Part shown: positions 1 through 7,856 of the stretch, piece by piece
How the letters are laid out: each line of letters begins with the position of its first letter
How positions within the stretch are numbered: position 1 is the first letter of the stretch
Assembly (NCBI GenBank): GCA_946479895.1
Contig: CAMLHT010000019.1
Span: 1 to 24,095 of the forward strand
DNA: 24,095 nucleotides
DNA from: an uncultured Gemmatimonadota bacterium
GTDB taxonomy: Bacteria; Gemmatimonadota; Gemmatimonadetes; Gemmatimonadales; Gemmatimonadaceae
Direction of reading: 5' to 3'
Made by a program: the position numbers and the translations under genes
Notes under the pieces: model-generated
What the model saw: only the letters and a program-made list of their open reading frames with translations
Database searches by the model: none
Told to the model about the DNA's origin: nothing

Positions 1-74
1 TGAACGGCGTGTTCGACATCCGGCCGAGCTCCCGCATCGGTGAAGCGGGCCCGAGCGTGACGGTGGAGCACTAG
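1..74 (+). CDS. C-terminal end of an unidentified protein (partial)
   Basis: Reading from base 3, an open frame gives a 23-residue tail (NGVFDIRPSSRIGEAGPSVT, then VEH) and ends at TAG 72-74. The frame is open to the left window edge and its composition looks like coding sequence. The gene body lies outside the window, so no function can be assigned. It is followed by a 142-nt gap before the protease start. Confidence 0.5.
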   Translation, partial: NGVFDIRPSSRIGEAGPSVTVEH

Positions 75-83
75 CCGGCTCTC

Positions 84-111
84 TTGCGCGATTCGTAAAC
101 ATTTGTATGAT
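84..111 (+). promoter_or_regulatory. Possible sigma70-type promoter for the S8 protease
   Basis: TTGCGC (84-89) and TATGAT (106-111) are separated by 16 nt in a locally AT-richer stretch, between the stop of the preceding gene and the protease ATG at 217. The -10 matches consensus in 5 of 6 positions and the -35 in 4 of 6. It would leave a 5' leader of about 100 nt. Assignment is by eye only. Confidence 0.35.
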
Positions 112-216
112 CGGTGGCCGCGCTGCCGACGTTGGTGCCGCGACGCTCGTGCACGGACCGTCGCACCCACGTCCGCACTTCGGCGGGCCGGTGCGTCCCA
201 TCAGGAGGAGCCACCG

Positions 217-1611
217 ATGTCCCGATCGAAATTCTCCGTCCGTACCACCGTACTGGCCGTCGCCGCGACCGTGGCGCTGGCCGCCTGCTCCGACTCGCCC
301 GAGCCCGTGTCGCCGCTCGGCGCGCCGGGGTCGCCCACCGCAGCACGGTCGGACGCGGAGGACCCCGTCGTCGCCGGTGAAGTGATCGTCAAGCTCAAGG
401 AGGGCGCGAGCCTCGACGCCGTGGCCAGTGCGCACGGCGTGACGAAGGGACGCCAGGGCTTCGCCCACGCATTCGACATCGTGCACACGACGCGTGGCAA
501 CGAGCGTGCGATGGCCGCGCGCCTCGCCGCCGATCCGCGCGTGGAGTACGCCGAGCCGAACTGGCTGCGCCACGTGGACGCGATCGACTCGCGCCTCTGG
601 GCGTTCTACAATCCGGGTGGGTTGAACATGTCGTTCTTCAACGACCCGAACGGCCGCACCGGTCCCCTTCCGTCGACGTACGCCTCCATCGCCGACGCTG
701 ACGAGGACAACGTCGAGGGCTACGCGGCCGGCGGCAGCGACGTGACCATCGGCTCGATCGACACGGGCGTGGACTTCACCCATCCCGAGTTCAGCGGCCG
801 CCTGATCGCCGGCAAGGACTGGTACAGCAACGACAACGACCCGAGCGACACGCCGGATGAAGGACATGGCACCCACACCACCGGCACGATGGCCGGCAGC
901 ACGGTCGGCGTGGCCGGCGTCTCCGGCGCCGCGCCGCACGTGAAGGTGTACGTGCAGCGCGTCTGCGGCGCGAATGGCTGCCCAACGTCGGCGATCATCA
1001 ACGCCATCAACGCCGGCGCGAGCTACCTCGACGCGAACGGCAATCACCTCGTCGCGCTCAACCTCAGCCTCGGCGGGAGCCGCGAATCCACCGGCGAGAA
1101 GAACGCCATCGCCGCCGCCACGCGCGCCGGCGTGCTCGTCATCGCCTCGGCGGGCAACTCCGGCTCGGGCAAGGTGGCCTGCCCGGCGTGCGATCCCAAC
1201 GCCATCTCCGTCGCCTCCACCACGTGGCGTGACGAGCTCGCCCCGTACTCGCAGTACGGCAGTGGGCTCGACATCTCCGCGCCCGGTGGCAACTGCTACT
1301 CCAACACGACCCCTGAAGGCTGCATCTTCAGCGCGGTGGTGAAGGGCTTCACCGGCGGCACGGTGGAGAGCGGACCCCTCGCCGGTGGCGGCTATACGTG
1401 GATGCAGGGCACGTCGATGGCCGCGCCTCAGGTCACCGGCACGGCGGCCATCGTCGCGTCGAAGGACGGGTTGCGGGGAAGCGCGCTGCGCACGCGAATC
1501 CTCGGCACGGCCGACGATCTCGGCGCCGCGGGAACGGACACGAAGTTCGGCGCGGGCCGCGTGAACAGCTATCGCGCGGTGACGGGCACGACGCTCGGCG
1601 GCGGGCAGTAG
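217..1611 (+). CDS. S8 family subtilisin-like serine protease, lipoprotein-type
   Basis: A 464-aa secreted subtilase that would cleave peptide bonds outside the cytoplasm. The frame is open upstream to a TTG at 103, but ATG 217 is preferred because AGGAGG lies 8 nt before it and the protein then begins with a signal peptide ending in a lipobox (LAAC, Cys24). Residues about 52-118 look like an I9/fervidolysin-type propeptide ending VEYAEPNW. The catalytic triad is visible: Asp182 in SIDTGVDF, His217 in GHGTH, Ser400 in GTSMAAP, with the oxyanion Asn314 in SAGNSG. The catalytic domain runs to the C-terminus without an added secretion or adhesion domain. It converges on the hexuronate operon and shares only the hairpin terminator with it, so a functional link is not indicated. 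The family is certain; the substrate is unknown. Confidence 0.93.
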   Translation: MSRSKFSVRTTVLAVAATVALAACSDSPEPVSPLGAPGSPTAARSDAEDPVVAGEVIVKLKEGASLDAVASAHGVTKGRQGFAHAFDIVHTTRGNERAMAARLAADPRVEYAEPNWLRHVDAIDSRLWAFYNPGGLNMSFFNDPNGRTGPLPSTYASIADADEDNVEGYAAGGSDVTIGSIDTGVDFTHPEFSGRLIAGKDWYSNDNDPSDTPDEGHGTHTTGTMAGSTVGVAGVSGAAPHVKVYVQRVCGANGCPTSAIINAINAGASYLDANGNHLVALNLSLGGSRESTGEKNAIAAATRAGVLVIASAGNSGSGKVACPACDPNAISVASTTWRDELAPYSQYGSGLDISAPGGNCYSNTTPEGCIFSAVVKGFTGGTVESGPLAGGGYTWMQGTSMAAPQVTGTAAIVASKDGLRGSALRTRILGTADDLGAAGTDTKFGAGRVNSYRAVTGTTLGGGQ

Positions 1612-1626
1612 GCAGTTCCCGTTTCG

Positions 1627-1669
1627 ATGACGACGGCGCGCCGGCAGCTTGCCGGCGCGCCGTCGTCGT
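1627..1669. terminator. Strong hairpin between convergent genes, likely bidirectional terminator
   Basis: A perfect 17-bp inverted repeat (arms 1629-1645 and 1651-1667, loop AGCTT) can be extended by a T-G and an A-T pair. It begins 16 nt after the protease stop and ends 24 nt after the kdgK stop on the other strand. Neither side has a clear T-run, so it is not a textbook intrinsic terminator. Its position between two convergent stop codons nevertheless makes a transcription-end role likely. Confidence 0.7.
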
Positions 1670-1692
1670 CGTTCCGGAAAGGCTTGCGGCCG

Positions 1693-2727
1693 CTATCGCC
1701 GCACGCGACCACCCGCGTCACCGTCGAGCAGCGCATTCACCTCGGCGACGTTTACCCGGTTGAAGTCGCCGGGAATCGTGTGCTTGAGGCAGGACGCGGC
1801 CGTCGCGAACTCGAGTGCCCGGGACTCGTCCATCTCCAGCAAGCCGTAGATCAGCCCCGCTGAAAACGCGTCGCCGGCGCCCACGCGGTCCACGATGTCG
1901 CCGATCTCGTAACGCCGGCTGACATGGAAGTGGCCGCCACGGTCGAGCAGGCAGGCCGACCATCCCTGCCGCGTGGCGCTGTGGCTGGAGCGGAGTGTGA
2001 TGACCTGCATCCGCATGGCCGGGAACGCATCGAGCACCTGTTGCGCCAGCGTGCGGTAGCGATCCAGGTCGGGATCCACGGCGTCGTCGGTCGTTTCCGC
2101 GCCGATGCCGAGCGCGCGCTGGCAGTCTTCCCGGCCCGCGATGCCGACGTCCACGTGCTGCATGAGGCCGCGCATCACCTCGGGCGCGCGCTTCCCCCAC
2201 TTCCAGAGGTTCGCGCGAAAGTTGTAGTCGCACGACACCGTGACGTCGTGCTGCTTGGCGGCCCGCACGGCGCGAAGTGTCAGGTCAGCCGCCGATGCGC
2301 TGATGGCCGGCGTGATACCGCTCACGTGAAACCAGCGAACCCCGTCGAATACGGCGTCCCAATCGAACGACGCCGGATCGGCCGTGGCCAGTGACGAGCC
2401 GCTGCGGTCGTAAACCACGCGAGATGGACGATGTGCGGACCCAACCTCGAGGTAGTAGATGCCGAGCCGCTCGCCCGTGCGTGCAACACGATCCACGCCG
2501 ACACCGTGCCGACGCAGCTCGCCCAGCGCGGCATCCCCGAGGGCATTGGGCGGCAGGGCCGACACGAATGACGACGTCACGCCGAAGTGCGCGAGCGAGA
2601 TGGCGACGTTCGCTTCCGCGCCACCGAACGAGGCCTCGAGCAGGGGTGACTGCAGGAGGCGTTCGTGGGCCGGCGGTTTGAGTCGCAGCATCAGCTCGCC
2701 GAAAGTGACGACGGTCGAGGAGCTCAT
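1693..2727 (-). CDS. kdgK: 2-keto-3-deoxygluconate kinase (PfkB family)
   Basis: A 344-aa cytoplasmic sugar kinase, predicted to convert 2-keto-3-deoxygluconate plus ATP to KDPG, the step before aldolase. PfkB-family marks are the N-terminal GELMLRLKPP, the glycine-rich FGGAEANVAISLAHFG, and the C-terminal signature DRVGAGDAFSAG with catalytic base Asp286. Start: ATG 2727 is chosen over an in-frame ATG at 2742 because GGGAGG lies 7 nt before it and because it forms an ATGA overlap with the kdgA stop. It is the last gene of the long minus-strand operon, followed by the hairpin at 1627-1669. PfkB substrate specificity cannot be read from motifs alone. The KDG assignment rests on overall similarity and on the adjoining kdgA, uxuA and uxaC. 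Confidence 0.9.
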   Translation of the reverse strand: MSSSTVVTFGELMLRLKPPAHERLLQSPLLEASFGGAEANVAISLAHFGVTSSFVSALPPNALGDAALGELRRHGVGVDRVARTGERLGIYYLEVGSAHRPSRVVYDRSGSSLATADPASFDWDAVFDGVRWFHVSGITPAISASAADLTLRAVRAAKQHDVTVSCDYNFRANLWKWGKRAPEVMRGLMQHVDVGIAGREDCQRALGIGAETTDDAVDPDLDRYRTLAQQVLDAFPAMRMQVITLRSSHSATRQGWSACLLDRGGHFHVSRRYEIGDIVDRVGAGDAFSAGLIYGLLEMDESRALEFATAASCLKHTIPGDFNRVNVAEVNALLDGDAGGRVRR

Positions 2728-3377
2728 GTCCCGGCCTCCCATGATGACGCGGCAGCGACAGCGCGTGCGGTTTCGGCGCGTACGCGCGCGAAGTCACCCG
2801 CGTCGAGCCAGGCGGACGGTGCCATCCACGAGCCCCCGCATGCGACCACGCGGTCGAACGCGAGGTACTCGCCGAGGCTCTCGAGGCCGATGCCGCCGGT
2901 GGGGATGAACGACAACCCGCCGTACGGCGCGGCAATCGCGCGCAGCGTGCGCATGCCGCCCATCGATTCGGCGGGGAAGAACTTGAGCACGCGGAGATCC
3001 TTCGCCATCGCCGCCTCGATCTCCGTCGGAGTGCAGATGCCGGGAAAGACCGGGATGTCGTGCGCCTGGCAGTAATCCACCACCGCCGGGTTGAACCCGG
3101 GTGCGACGATGAACGCCGCGCCGGCGGCACGGGCCTCGGCGGCCCGCTCGGGAGTTAGGACGGTGCCCGCGCCGAGGAGCATCTCCGGGCGTGCTTCGCG
3201 CATGCGGCGCAGCACCTCGCCCGCCGCCGGCGTGCGAAAGGTGACCTCGGCGCAGGACAGACCGCCCTCGCAGAGTGCCGTGGCCAGCGGCGCGGCCTGG
3301 CTCGCCTCGTTCACAATGAGCACCGGCACGATGCGGTATCGCCGCATCCGCGAAACCATCTCGTCCGTCGGGCTCAT
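2724..3377 (-). CDS. kdgA: KDPG aldolase (2-dehydro-3-deoxyphosphogluconate aldolase)
   Basis: A 217-aa class I aldolase, close to the 213 aa of E. coli Eda. It would split KDPG into pyruvate and glyceraldehyde-3-phosphate in the cytoplasm. Visible motifs are the catalytic Glu44 in AEVTFRTP, GAGTVLTPE, FPGICTPTEIE, the Schiff-base Lys132 in VLKFFPAES, and PTGGIG for phosphate binding. The start ATG 3377 overlaps the uxuA stop as ATGA, and GGATGGAG lies 4 nt upstream. The stop overlaps kdgK as ATGA, so translation of all three is probably coupled. An open frame extends far upstream but runs antiparallel to conserved uxuA sequence and is ignored. Confidence 0.95.
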   Translation of the reverse strand: MSPTDEMVSRMRRYRIVPVLIVNEASQAAPLATALCEGGLSCAEVTFRTPAAGEVLRRMREARPEMLLGAGTVLTPERAAEARAAGAAFIVAPGFNPAVVDYCQAHDIPVFPGICTPTEIEAAMAKDLRVLKFFPAESMGGMRTLRAIAAPYGGLSFIPTGGIGLESLGEYLAFDRVVACGGSWMAPSAWLDAGDFARVRAETARAVAAASSWEAGT

Positions 3378-4426
3378 GTCGCTCCATCCATGTGCGTGAT
3401 TCCCTCCCACAAGCCGTGCAGGTACATCGCACCGAGTGCGCGATCGTACAGCCCGTACCCGGGTCGACCTCGCTCGTCCCAGATCATGCGACCGTGGTCC
3501 GGGCGCATCGGTCCGACGAACCCCGTCTCGTGCAACGCGCGCAGGACCTCGAACATATCCACGTCGCCGCACGGGGTTGGATGCGGAGTCTCGCTGAATG
3601 CGTGGTGACCCGTGATGCGCACGTTCCGGCAGTGCGCGAAGTGAATCCGGCCCTGTGCGCCGACCTCACGGATCATCGCCGGCAGGTCGTTGGCGGACGA
3701 CGCCCCCAGGGATCCGGTGCAGAAGGTGATGCCATTGGCCGGACGGTCGACGAGCGACAGCAGGCGGCGCAGCGACACGATGTCGGTCATGATGCGGGGC
3801 AGTCCGAAGATGGGCCACGGCGGGTCGTCCGGGTGCATGGCCAGCTTCACGCCTGCCGCCTCCGCCACGGGGACGACGCGCCGCAGGAAGTGATCGAGGT
3901 TCTCCCACAGCTGCTCCGGCGTGATTTCGGCGTACGCCGCGAGCAGCGCGGCGAGCGTGTCGGCATCGTACGCCGCGCCCCAGCCGGGCAGCTCTCCCGT
4001 CCCGCGCGACAGGTCGATTCGACCGAGCGCCTCATCGTCGTAGGCGAGTGTCGTCGAGCCATCGGGAAGCGGCGTCGCGAGCGACGTGCGCATCCAGTCG
4101 AACACTGGCATGAAGTTGTAGCAGACCACCGGCACGCCGACGGCGCCGACGCGCTCGATGCTCGTGCACCAGTTGTCGATCAGCCGGTCGCGCGTCCGCA
4201 GCCCGAGCTTGATGTCCTCGTGCACCGGGATGCTCTCGACGACCGCGAGCCGCAGCCCCGCCTCATCGACGGCAGCTGCCAAGGTATCGAGGTCGCGCAC
4301 GGTCCATGCGTCGCCCGGTGGCACGTCGTACAGCGTGCTGACGACGCCGCGCACGGCGGGAATCTGCCGAATGCGCGGGAGCGTGACCGGGTCCGTCGGT
4401 CCGTACCAGCGAAAGGTCAGCTCCAT
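3374..4426 (-). CDS. uxuA: Mannonate dehydratase, canonical UxuA
   Basis: A 350-aa xylose-isomerase-like TIM barrel enzyme that dehydrates D-mannonate to 2-keto-3-deoxygluconate. The N-terminus MELTFRWYGPTDPV aligns without gaps to E. coli UxuA (MEQTWRWYGPNDPV from memory), which favours ATG 4426; a GTG one codon upstream (4429) would give a 4-nt overlap with uxaC instead. Metal-site residues expected for the family are present: His198 in MHPDDPP, Cys236 in FCTGSLG, His265 in FAHCRNVR and Asp310 in MRPDHGR. It lies between uxaC (TGATG overlap) and kdgA (ATGA overlap). A second, more divergent UxuA-like gene lies two genes upstream, so this copy is the better candidate for the housekeeping mannonate step. 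Confidence 0.93.
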   Translation of the reverse strand: MELTFRWYGPTDPVTLPRIRQIPAVRGVVSTLYDVPPGDAWTVRDLDTLAAAVDEAGLRLAVVESIPVHEDIKLGLRTRDRLIDNWCTSIERVGAVGVPVVCYNFMPVFDWMRTSLATPLPDGSTTLAYDDEALGRIDLSRGTGELPGWGAAYDADTLAALLAAYAEITPEQLWENLDHFLRRVVPVAEAAGVKLAMHPDDPPWPIFGLPRIMTDIVSLRRLLSLVDRPANGITFCTGSLGASSANDLPAMIREVGAQGRIHFAHCRNVRITGHHAFSETPHPTPCGDVDMFEVLRALHETGFVGPMRPDHGRMIWDERGRPGYGLYDRALGAMYLHGLWEGITHMDGAT

Positions 4427-5877
4427 CACTGGCGCGTCGCGTTCCCGTCCAGGCGATACGCCTCGCGCGCGAGGTCATACGCGAGCGCGCGGCCCACCCG
4501 GCGCGCATCATCGAGGCCGATCACGTGCCGCGCCACGAGGCCGCCGAGAAAGTTGGCGTCCACGCGCCGGGCCAGGTCATGGCGCGCCGGGATGGAGCAG
4601 AAGGCGCGCGTGTCGTCGTTGAAGCCCACCGTGTTGTAGAAGCCGGCCGTCTCGGTGGTCTGTTTCCGGAAGCGCGTCATCCCCTCGATGGAATCGTGGA
4701 ACCACCATGCGGGACCGAGCCGCATCGCCGGATAGTGGCCGGCGAGCGGCGCGAGCTCGCGTGCATACGCAGACTCGTCGAGCGTGAACACGATGAGGCT
4801 GAATCGCGGATCATTGCCGTACGCCTCGAGCAACGGACGAAGGTTGCGCGTGTATTCGGTGACAACGGGAATGTCGGCACCGCGATCGGCGCCGAAGCGC
4901 TCGAAGAGCGCCGTGTTATGGTTTCGCAGCGAGCCGGCATGGAGTTGCATCACCAGTCCGTCGTCGAGCGACAGGCGCGCCATCTCCATCAGCATGTGCG
5001 CTTCGAAGGCACGCTGGTCCTCCGCTGATGCGCGCCCCTGCCGGGCACGCGCGAACAGTGACTCCGCCTCGGCCTCGGTGAGCCGCGCCGTGAACGGCAC
5101 TTCCACGCCGTGGTCGGTGGCAGTGGCGCCGAGCGACTTGAACTCGAGGCGGCGCCGGGCGAGGGCGTGCACCAGGTCGCTCGCCGACTCGACGCTGCCG
5201 CCCGTCAGCCGCTCGAGCGCCTTCAATTCCTCCCGCCACCCCGGCGCCGCAATCGCGAACAACGCGTCGGGCCGGAAGGTAGGAATGACGCGGCCCGCCC
5301 AGCCGGAGCCACGAATGAGGATGTGATCGGTGAGCGCGTCGGTGGCACGGTCGGTCGTCGCGAGTACCTCGATGCCGAAGGTCTCGTACAGCGCGCGCGG
5401 GCGGAACTCCGGCCCCTGCAGGCGCTCGACGATGTGATCGTAGATCCGCTGCGCCGAATCGGCGGTCAGCCGCTCGCGCACGCCGAACAGCTCGTGCAGC
5501 TGGTAGTCGAGCCACGCCTGCGTCGGCGTCGCCGCGAACAGGTAGTAATGGTCGGCGAAGCGCTGCCAGATGACGCGCATGTCCCGCTCCACCTCGCCGC
5601 CATCGCGGCGCGGCACCCCGAGCGCCTCCAGCGACACGCCGCGCGAGTACAGCATGCGCAGGATGTAATGGTCGGGCAGGAGGAAGAGCGACGTCGGTTC
5701 GGGGAACGGCGTGTCGTCGGCCAGGAGGTGCGGATCCACGTGCCCATGCGGACAGACCAGCGGCAGGACGCGGGTCTCGTCGTAGATGGCACGCGCCGCG
5801 CGGCGCACCGCGGGATCGGCATCGAAGTACCGGTCCTCGTGGAGCACGAGTGCGGAACCGCCGGAGGGTGCCGTCAC
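4426..5877 (-). CDS. uxaC: Glucuronate (uronate) isomerase
   Basis: A 483-aa amidohydrolase-superfamily isomerase converting D-glucuronate to D-fructuronate (also galacturonate to tagaturonate in the family); E. coli UxaC is about 470 aa. Diagnostic stretches are LPLVCPHGHVDPHLLADD with His44/His46 of the metal site, LFLLPDHYILRML, IEVLATTDRATD, MQLHAGSLRNHN and FNDDTRAF. The start is taken as GTG 5877, which overlaps the preceding stop as GTGA, matching the junction style of this operon; a second GTG at 5847 is possible. The frame continues far upstream, but that part is a shadow of the preceding gene. The absence of altronate-branch genes nearby points to use on glucuronate. Confidence 0.93.
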   Translation of the reverse strand: MTAPSGGSALVLHEDRYFDADPAVRRAARAIYDETRVLPLVCPHGHVDPHLLADDTPFPEPTSLFLLPDHYILRMLYSRGVSLEALGVPRRDGGEVERDMRVIWQRFADHYYLFAATPTQAWLDYQLHELFGVRERLTADSAQRIYDHIVERLQGPEFRPRALYETFGIEVLATTDRATDALTDHILIRGSGWAGRVIPTFRPDALFAIAAPGWREELKALERLTGGSVESASDLVHALARRRLEFKSLGATATDHGVEVPFTARLTEAEAESLFARARQGRASAEDQRAFEAHMLMEMARLSLDDGLVMQLHAGSLRNHNTALFERFGADRGADIPVVTEYTRNLRPLLEAYGNDPRFSLIVFTLDESAYARELAPLAGHYPAMRLGPAWWFHDSIEGMTRFRKQTTETAGFYNTVGFNDDTRAFCSIPARHDLARRVDANFLGGLVARHVIGLDDARRVGRALAYDLAREAYRLDGNATRQ

Positions 5878-6962
5878 GGCACCAGCGCCGGGAGGCCGCG
5901 TTCGGCCATCTGGATCGCCGCCTTCATGTAACCCAGCGCGTACGCCATGCCGGCGTGCCAGGGAGCGTTGCAGCTCATCTCCGGCGTGTGATCGGGGATG
6001 AGCACACCATCGTAGCCGATGTCGCGCAGCACCTGGATGGCCCGCAGCATGTCGATGTCGCCCTCGTCCACGAAGACCTCTTCGTAGTACGGCACCTTGC
6101 CGCGCACGTTGCGGAAATGGACGTACGCGATCTTCCCCTGCCGGCCGTAGTGCTCGATCGTCTCGTAGATGTCGCCGTCGCGCATCTCCTGCAGCGAGCC
6201 GAGGCAGAACTCGAGCGCGCTCGCCGGACTGGGAACGAGGTCGAGCATGCGCTGGTACTTGGACGGCTGGTTCACCAGCCGCGCCGTGCCACGGAGCGTC
6301 TCGGCCGGAGGATCGTCCGGGTGCAGCGCCATCCTGACCCCTGCCTCCTCCGCCACGGGCAGGATCTGCGACAGGAACCACTCGTAGCGCTGCCAGAGCT
6401 CCTCGCTCGAGACCGGCTGCACCGTGCCGGCGGGCGCGTTCGGATCGTAGATCATGTTCCACACCATGCCGTTCGGCATCGGCGTCTGTGGGTCGATCTT
6501 CGATTCGTCGTAGATGAGCGCCCTCGCGCCGCCACGCCCCCACGGTCCCTTCGTCCATCCCCACACGCCGGCAAGGCTGAAGTTGTAGCCCATGATCGGG
6601 ATGCCGACGCGGCCGATCAGGCGGATCGTGCGCTTGAGCAGCTCCATCTGCTGCTGCTTCTTCGGGCCGTCGAGAAGGATGTCGGACCAGTGCGACGGGT
6701 CGAAGTTCTCGATCGCCTCCCACGTCAGGCCATTGGCCTCGATGGTCTTCTTCAGGGCGCGGAGGTCATCCTCCTCCCATGGCTTGTCCTGATTGGTCGT
6801 CGTGCCCCACCCCATCGAATCCGGGCCGCTGGAAAGCGAGGGATTCACTCCCTTGAAGTAGTCGACGAGATGAACGACGAGATGCGTGACGCCCGCCTGC
6901 TTGGCGAACTGGAAGTTTTCCTGGGTCAGGAGGCCGCGATACAGGCCGAGTCCGAGCTTCAT
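5874..6962 (-). CDS. UxuA-family protein, divergent mannonate dehydratase paralogue
   Basis: A 362-aa TIM-barrel protein of the UxuA/xylose-isomerase-like family. The four predicted metal ligands match those of the canonical copy: His214 in LHPDDPP, Cys253 in EFCLGSL, His282 in VHFRNVRG, Asp324 in IPDHTPEM. Around them, residues that are constant in canonical UxuA differ: RPDHG is replaced by IPDHTPE, the start lacks the RWYGP motif, and there is an insert near 130-175. Substrate may therefore be mannonate, another aldonate or a related sugar acid. The start ATG 6962 fits the family N-terminus. The AAGGA just upstream is unusually close, so initiation may be weak. It follows a 78-nt gap after the SDR gene and overlaps uxaC by GTGA. 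Confidence 0.8.
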   Translation of the reverse strand: MKLGLGLYRGLLTQENFQFAKQAGVTHLVVHLVDYFKGVNPSLSSGPDSMGWGTTTNQDKPWEEDDLRALKKTIEANGLTWEAIENFDPSHWSDILLDGPKKQQQMELLKRTIRLIGRVGIPIMGYNFSLAGVWGWTKGPWGRGGARALIYDESKIDPQTPMPNGMVWNMIYDPNAPAGTVQPVSSEELWQRYEWFLSQILPVAEEAGVRMALHPDDPPAETLRGTARLVNQPSKYQRMLDLVPSPASALEFCLGSLQEMRDGDIYETIEHYGRQGKIAYVHFRNVRGKVPYYEEVFVDEGDIDMLRAIQVLRDIGYDGVLIPDHTPEMSCNAPWHAGMAYALGYMKAAIQMAERGLPALVP

Positions 6963-7003
6963 ATCCTTGGGTAGCTGAGAGGTAATTCCACTTCCACTGC
7001 CTG

Positions 7004-7035
7004 ACCGTTCACGGTTCGTGGTGCACCGCTCACGG
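7004..7035. repeat. Direct repeat pair in the gap upstream of the UxuA paralogue
   Basis: ACCGTTCACGGT (7004-7015) and ACCGCTCACGG (7025-7035) are near-identical and spaced 21 bp apart start to start, about two helical turns. The first is itself a palindrome with a 2-nt centre, and GTGCAC lies between them. The gap 6963-7040 is one of the few real gaps inside the operon. It could be a regulator site, an RNA element or a remnant of a dispersed intergenic repeat. Confidence 0.35.
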
Positions 7036-7040
7036 ACACT

Positions 7041-7856
7041 TCAGATCCCGCTGAAGGCGCTGAATCCGCCGTCCACCGGGATCACGACGCCGGTCACGAA
7101 CGAGGCCGCGTCGCTGCACAACCACTGCACGGCGCCATTGAGCTCCGAATGGGAGCCGAATCGCCCCATCGGCGTGTGCGCGATGACGGCGCGCGCCCGG
7201 TCGGTGTAGCTGCCGTCCGGCCTGATCAGCACGGCACGGTTCTGCTCGGCGATGAAGAAGCCGGGGGCGATGGCGTTCACGCGCATGCGATCGCCGTATC
7301 GGCGCGCCACCTCCACTGCCATCCAGCGGGTGAAGTTCTCGATCGCCGCCTTGGCCGCCGAATAGCCCATCACGCCGCTCAGCGCCTGGGACGATGCCAT
7401 CGACGAGATGTTGACGATGGCGCCGCGCTGCTGCTCCGCCATCGCTGCGCCGAAGATGAGCGTCGGATAGACCGAGCCGTGCAGGTTGAGCCGCACCACT
7501 TCGTCGAACGCGTCGAGCGGCATGTCGAACACGCTCCGGGCGTCAGTGCGCGCGCGCTGGACGTTGCCGCCCGCGGCGTTGACGAGGATGTCCACGCGCC
7601 CCCACTCGTCCATCAGCTCGGCGCAGGCATGGCGGAGCGCCGTCTCGTCCATGGCGTCGGCCACGAGGGCGAGGGCGTCATGCCCACGATCGCGCATCTG
7701 CTGCACGCGGTCCATCGCCGGCTCGCGGCGCCGGCCGAGGATGGCGACGCGCGCCCCCGCGGCAGCGAGCCCGTCGGCGATGCTGCTCCCGAGCACGCCA
7801 TAACCGCCCGTGACGACCGCCACCCGGCCATCCAGGCTGAACGCGGAGCCGTTCAT
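7041..7856 (-). CDS. SDR-family oxidoreductase, probable D-mannonate oxidoreductase (fructuronate reductase)
   Basis: A 271-aa classical short-chain dehydrogenase. The cofactor motif TGGYGVLG begins at residue 16, NAAGG is at 93-97, catalytic residues Ser152, Tyr165 and Lys169 form the usual triad, and the C-terminal IPVDGGFSAFSGI is typical of this subgroup. By position between UxaC and UxuA it fills the otherwise missing fructuronate to mannonate reduction. B. subtilis and related bacteria use an SDR (UxuB/YjmF type) for this step instead of the long-chain E. coli UxuB. ATG 7856 overlaps the upstream GH2 stop as ATGA; a longer open frame upstream lies inside that GH2 gene and is rejected. 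The fold is certain, the substrate inferred from context. Confidence 0.85.
   Translation of the reverse strand: MNGSAFSLDGRVAVVTGGYGVLGSSIADGLAAAGARVAILGRRREPAMDRVQQMRDRGHDALALVADAMDETALRHACAELMDEWGRVDILVNAAGGNVQRARTDARSVFDMPLDAFDEVVRLNLHGSVYPTLIFGAAMAEQQRGAIVNISSMASSQALSGVMGYSAAKAAIENFTRWMAVEVARRYGDRMRVNAIAPGFFIAEQNRAVLIRPDGSYTDRARAVIAHTPMGRFGSHSELNGAVQWLCSDAASFVTGVVIPVDGGFSAFSGI

Noticed and set aside
103..216. Upstream TTG start adding 38 residues to the S8 protease
   Set aside because: It would place polar Arg-rich sequence before the signal peptide and ignores the AGGAGG site before ATG 217.
5878..6723. N-terminal extension of the UxaC frame to a total of 765 codons, suggesting a fusion protein
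   Set aside because: The extra part is the out-of-frame shadow of the UxuA paralogue and has no domain; the UxaC homology begins at about 5877.
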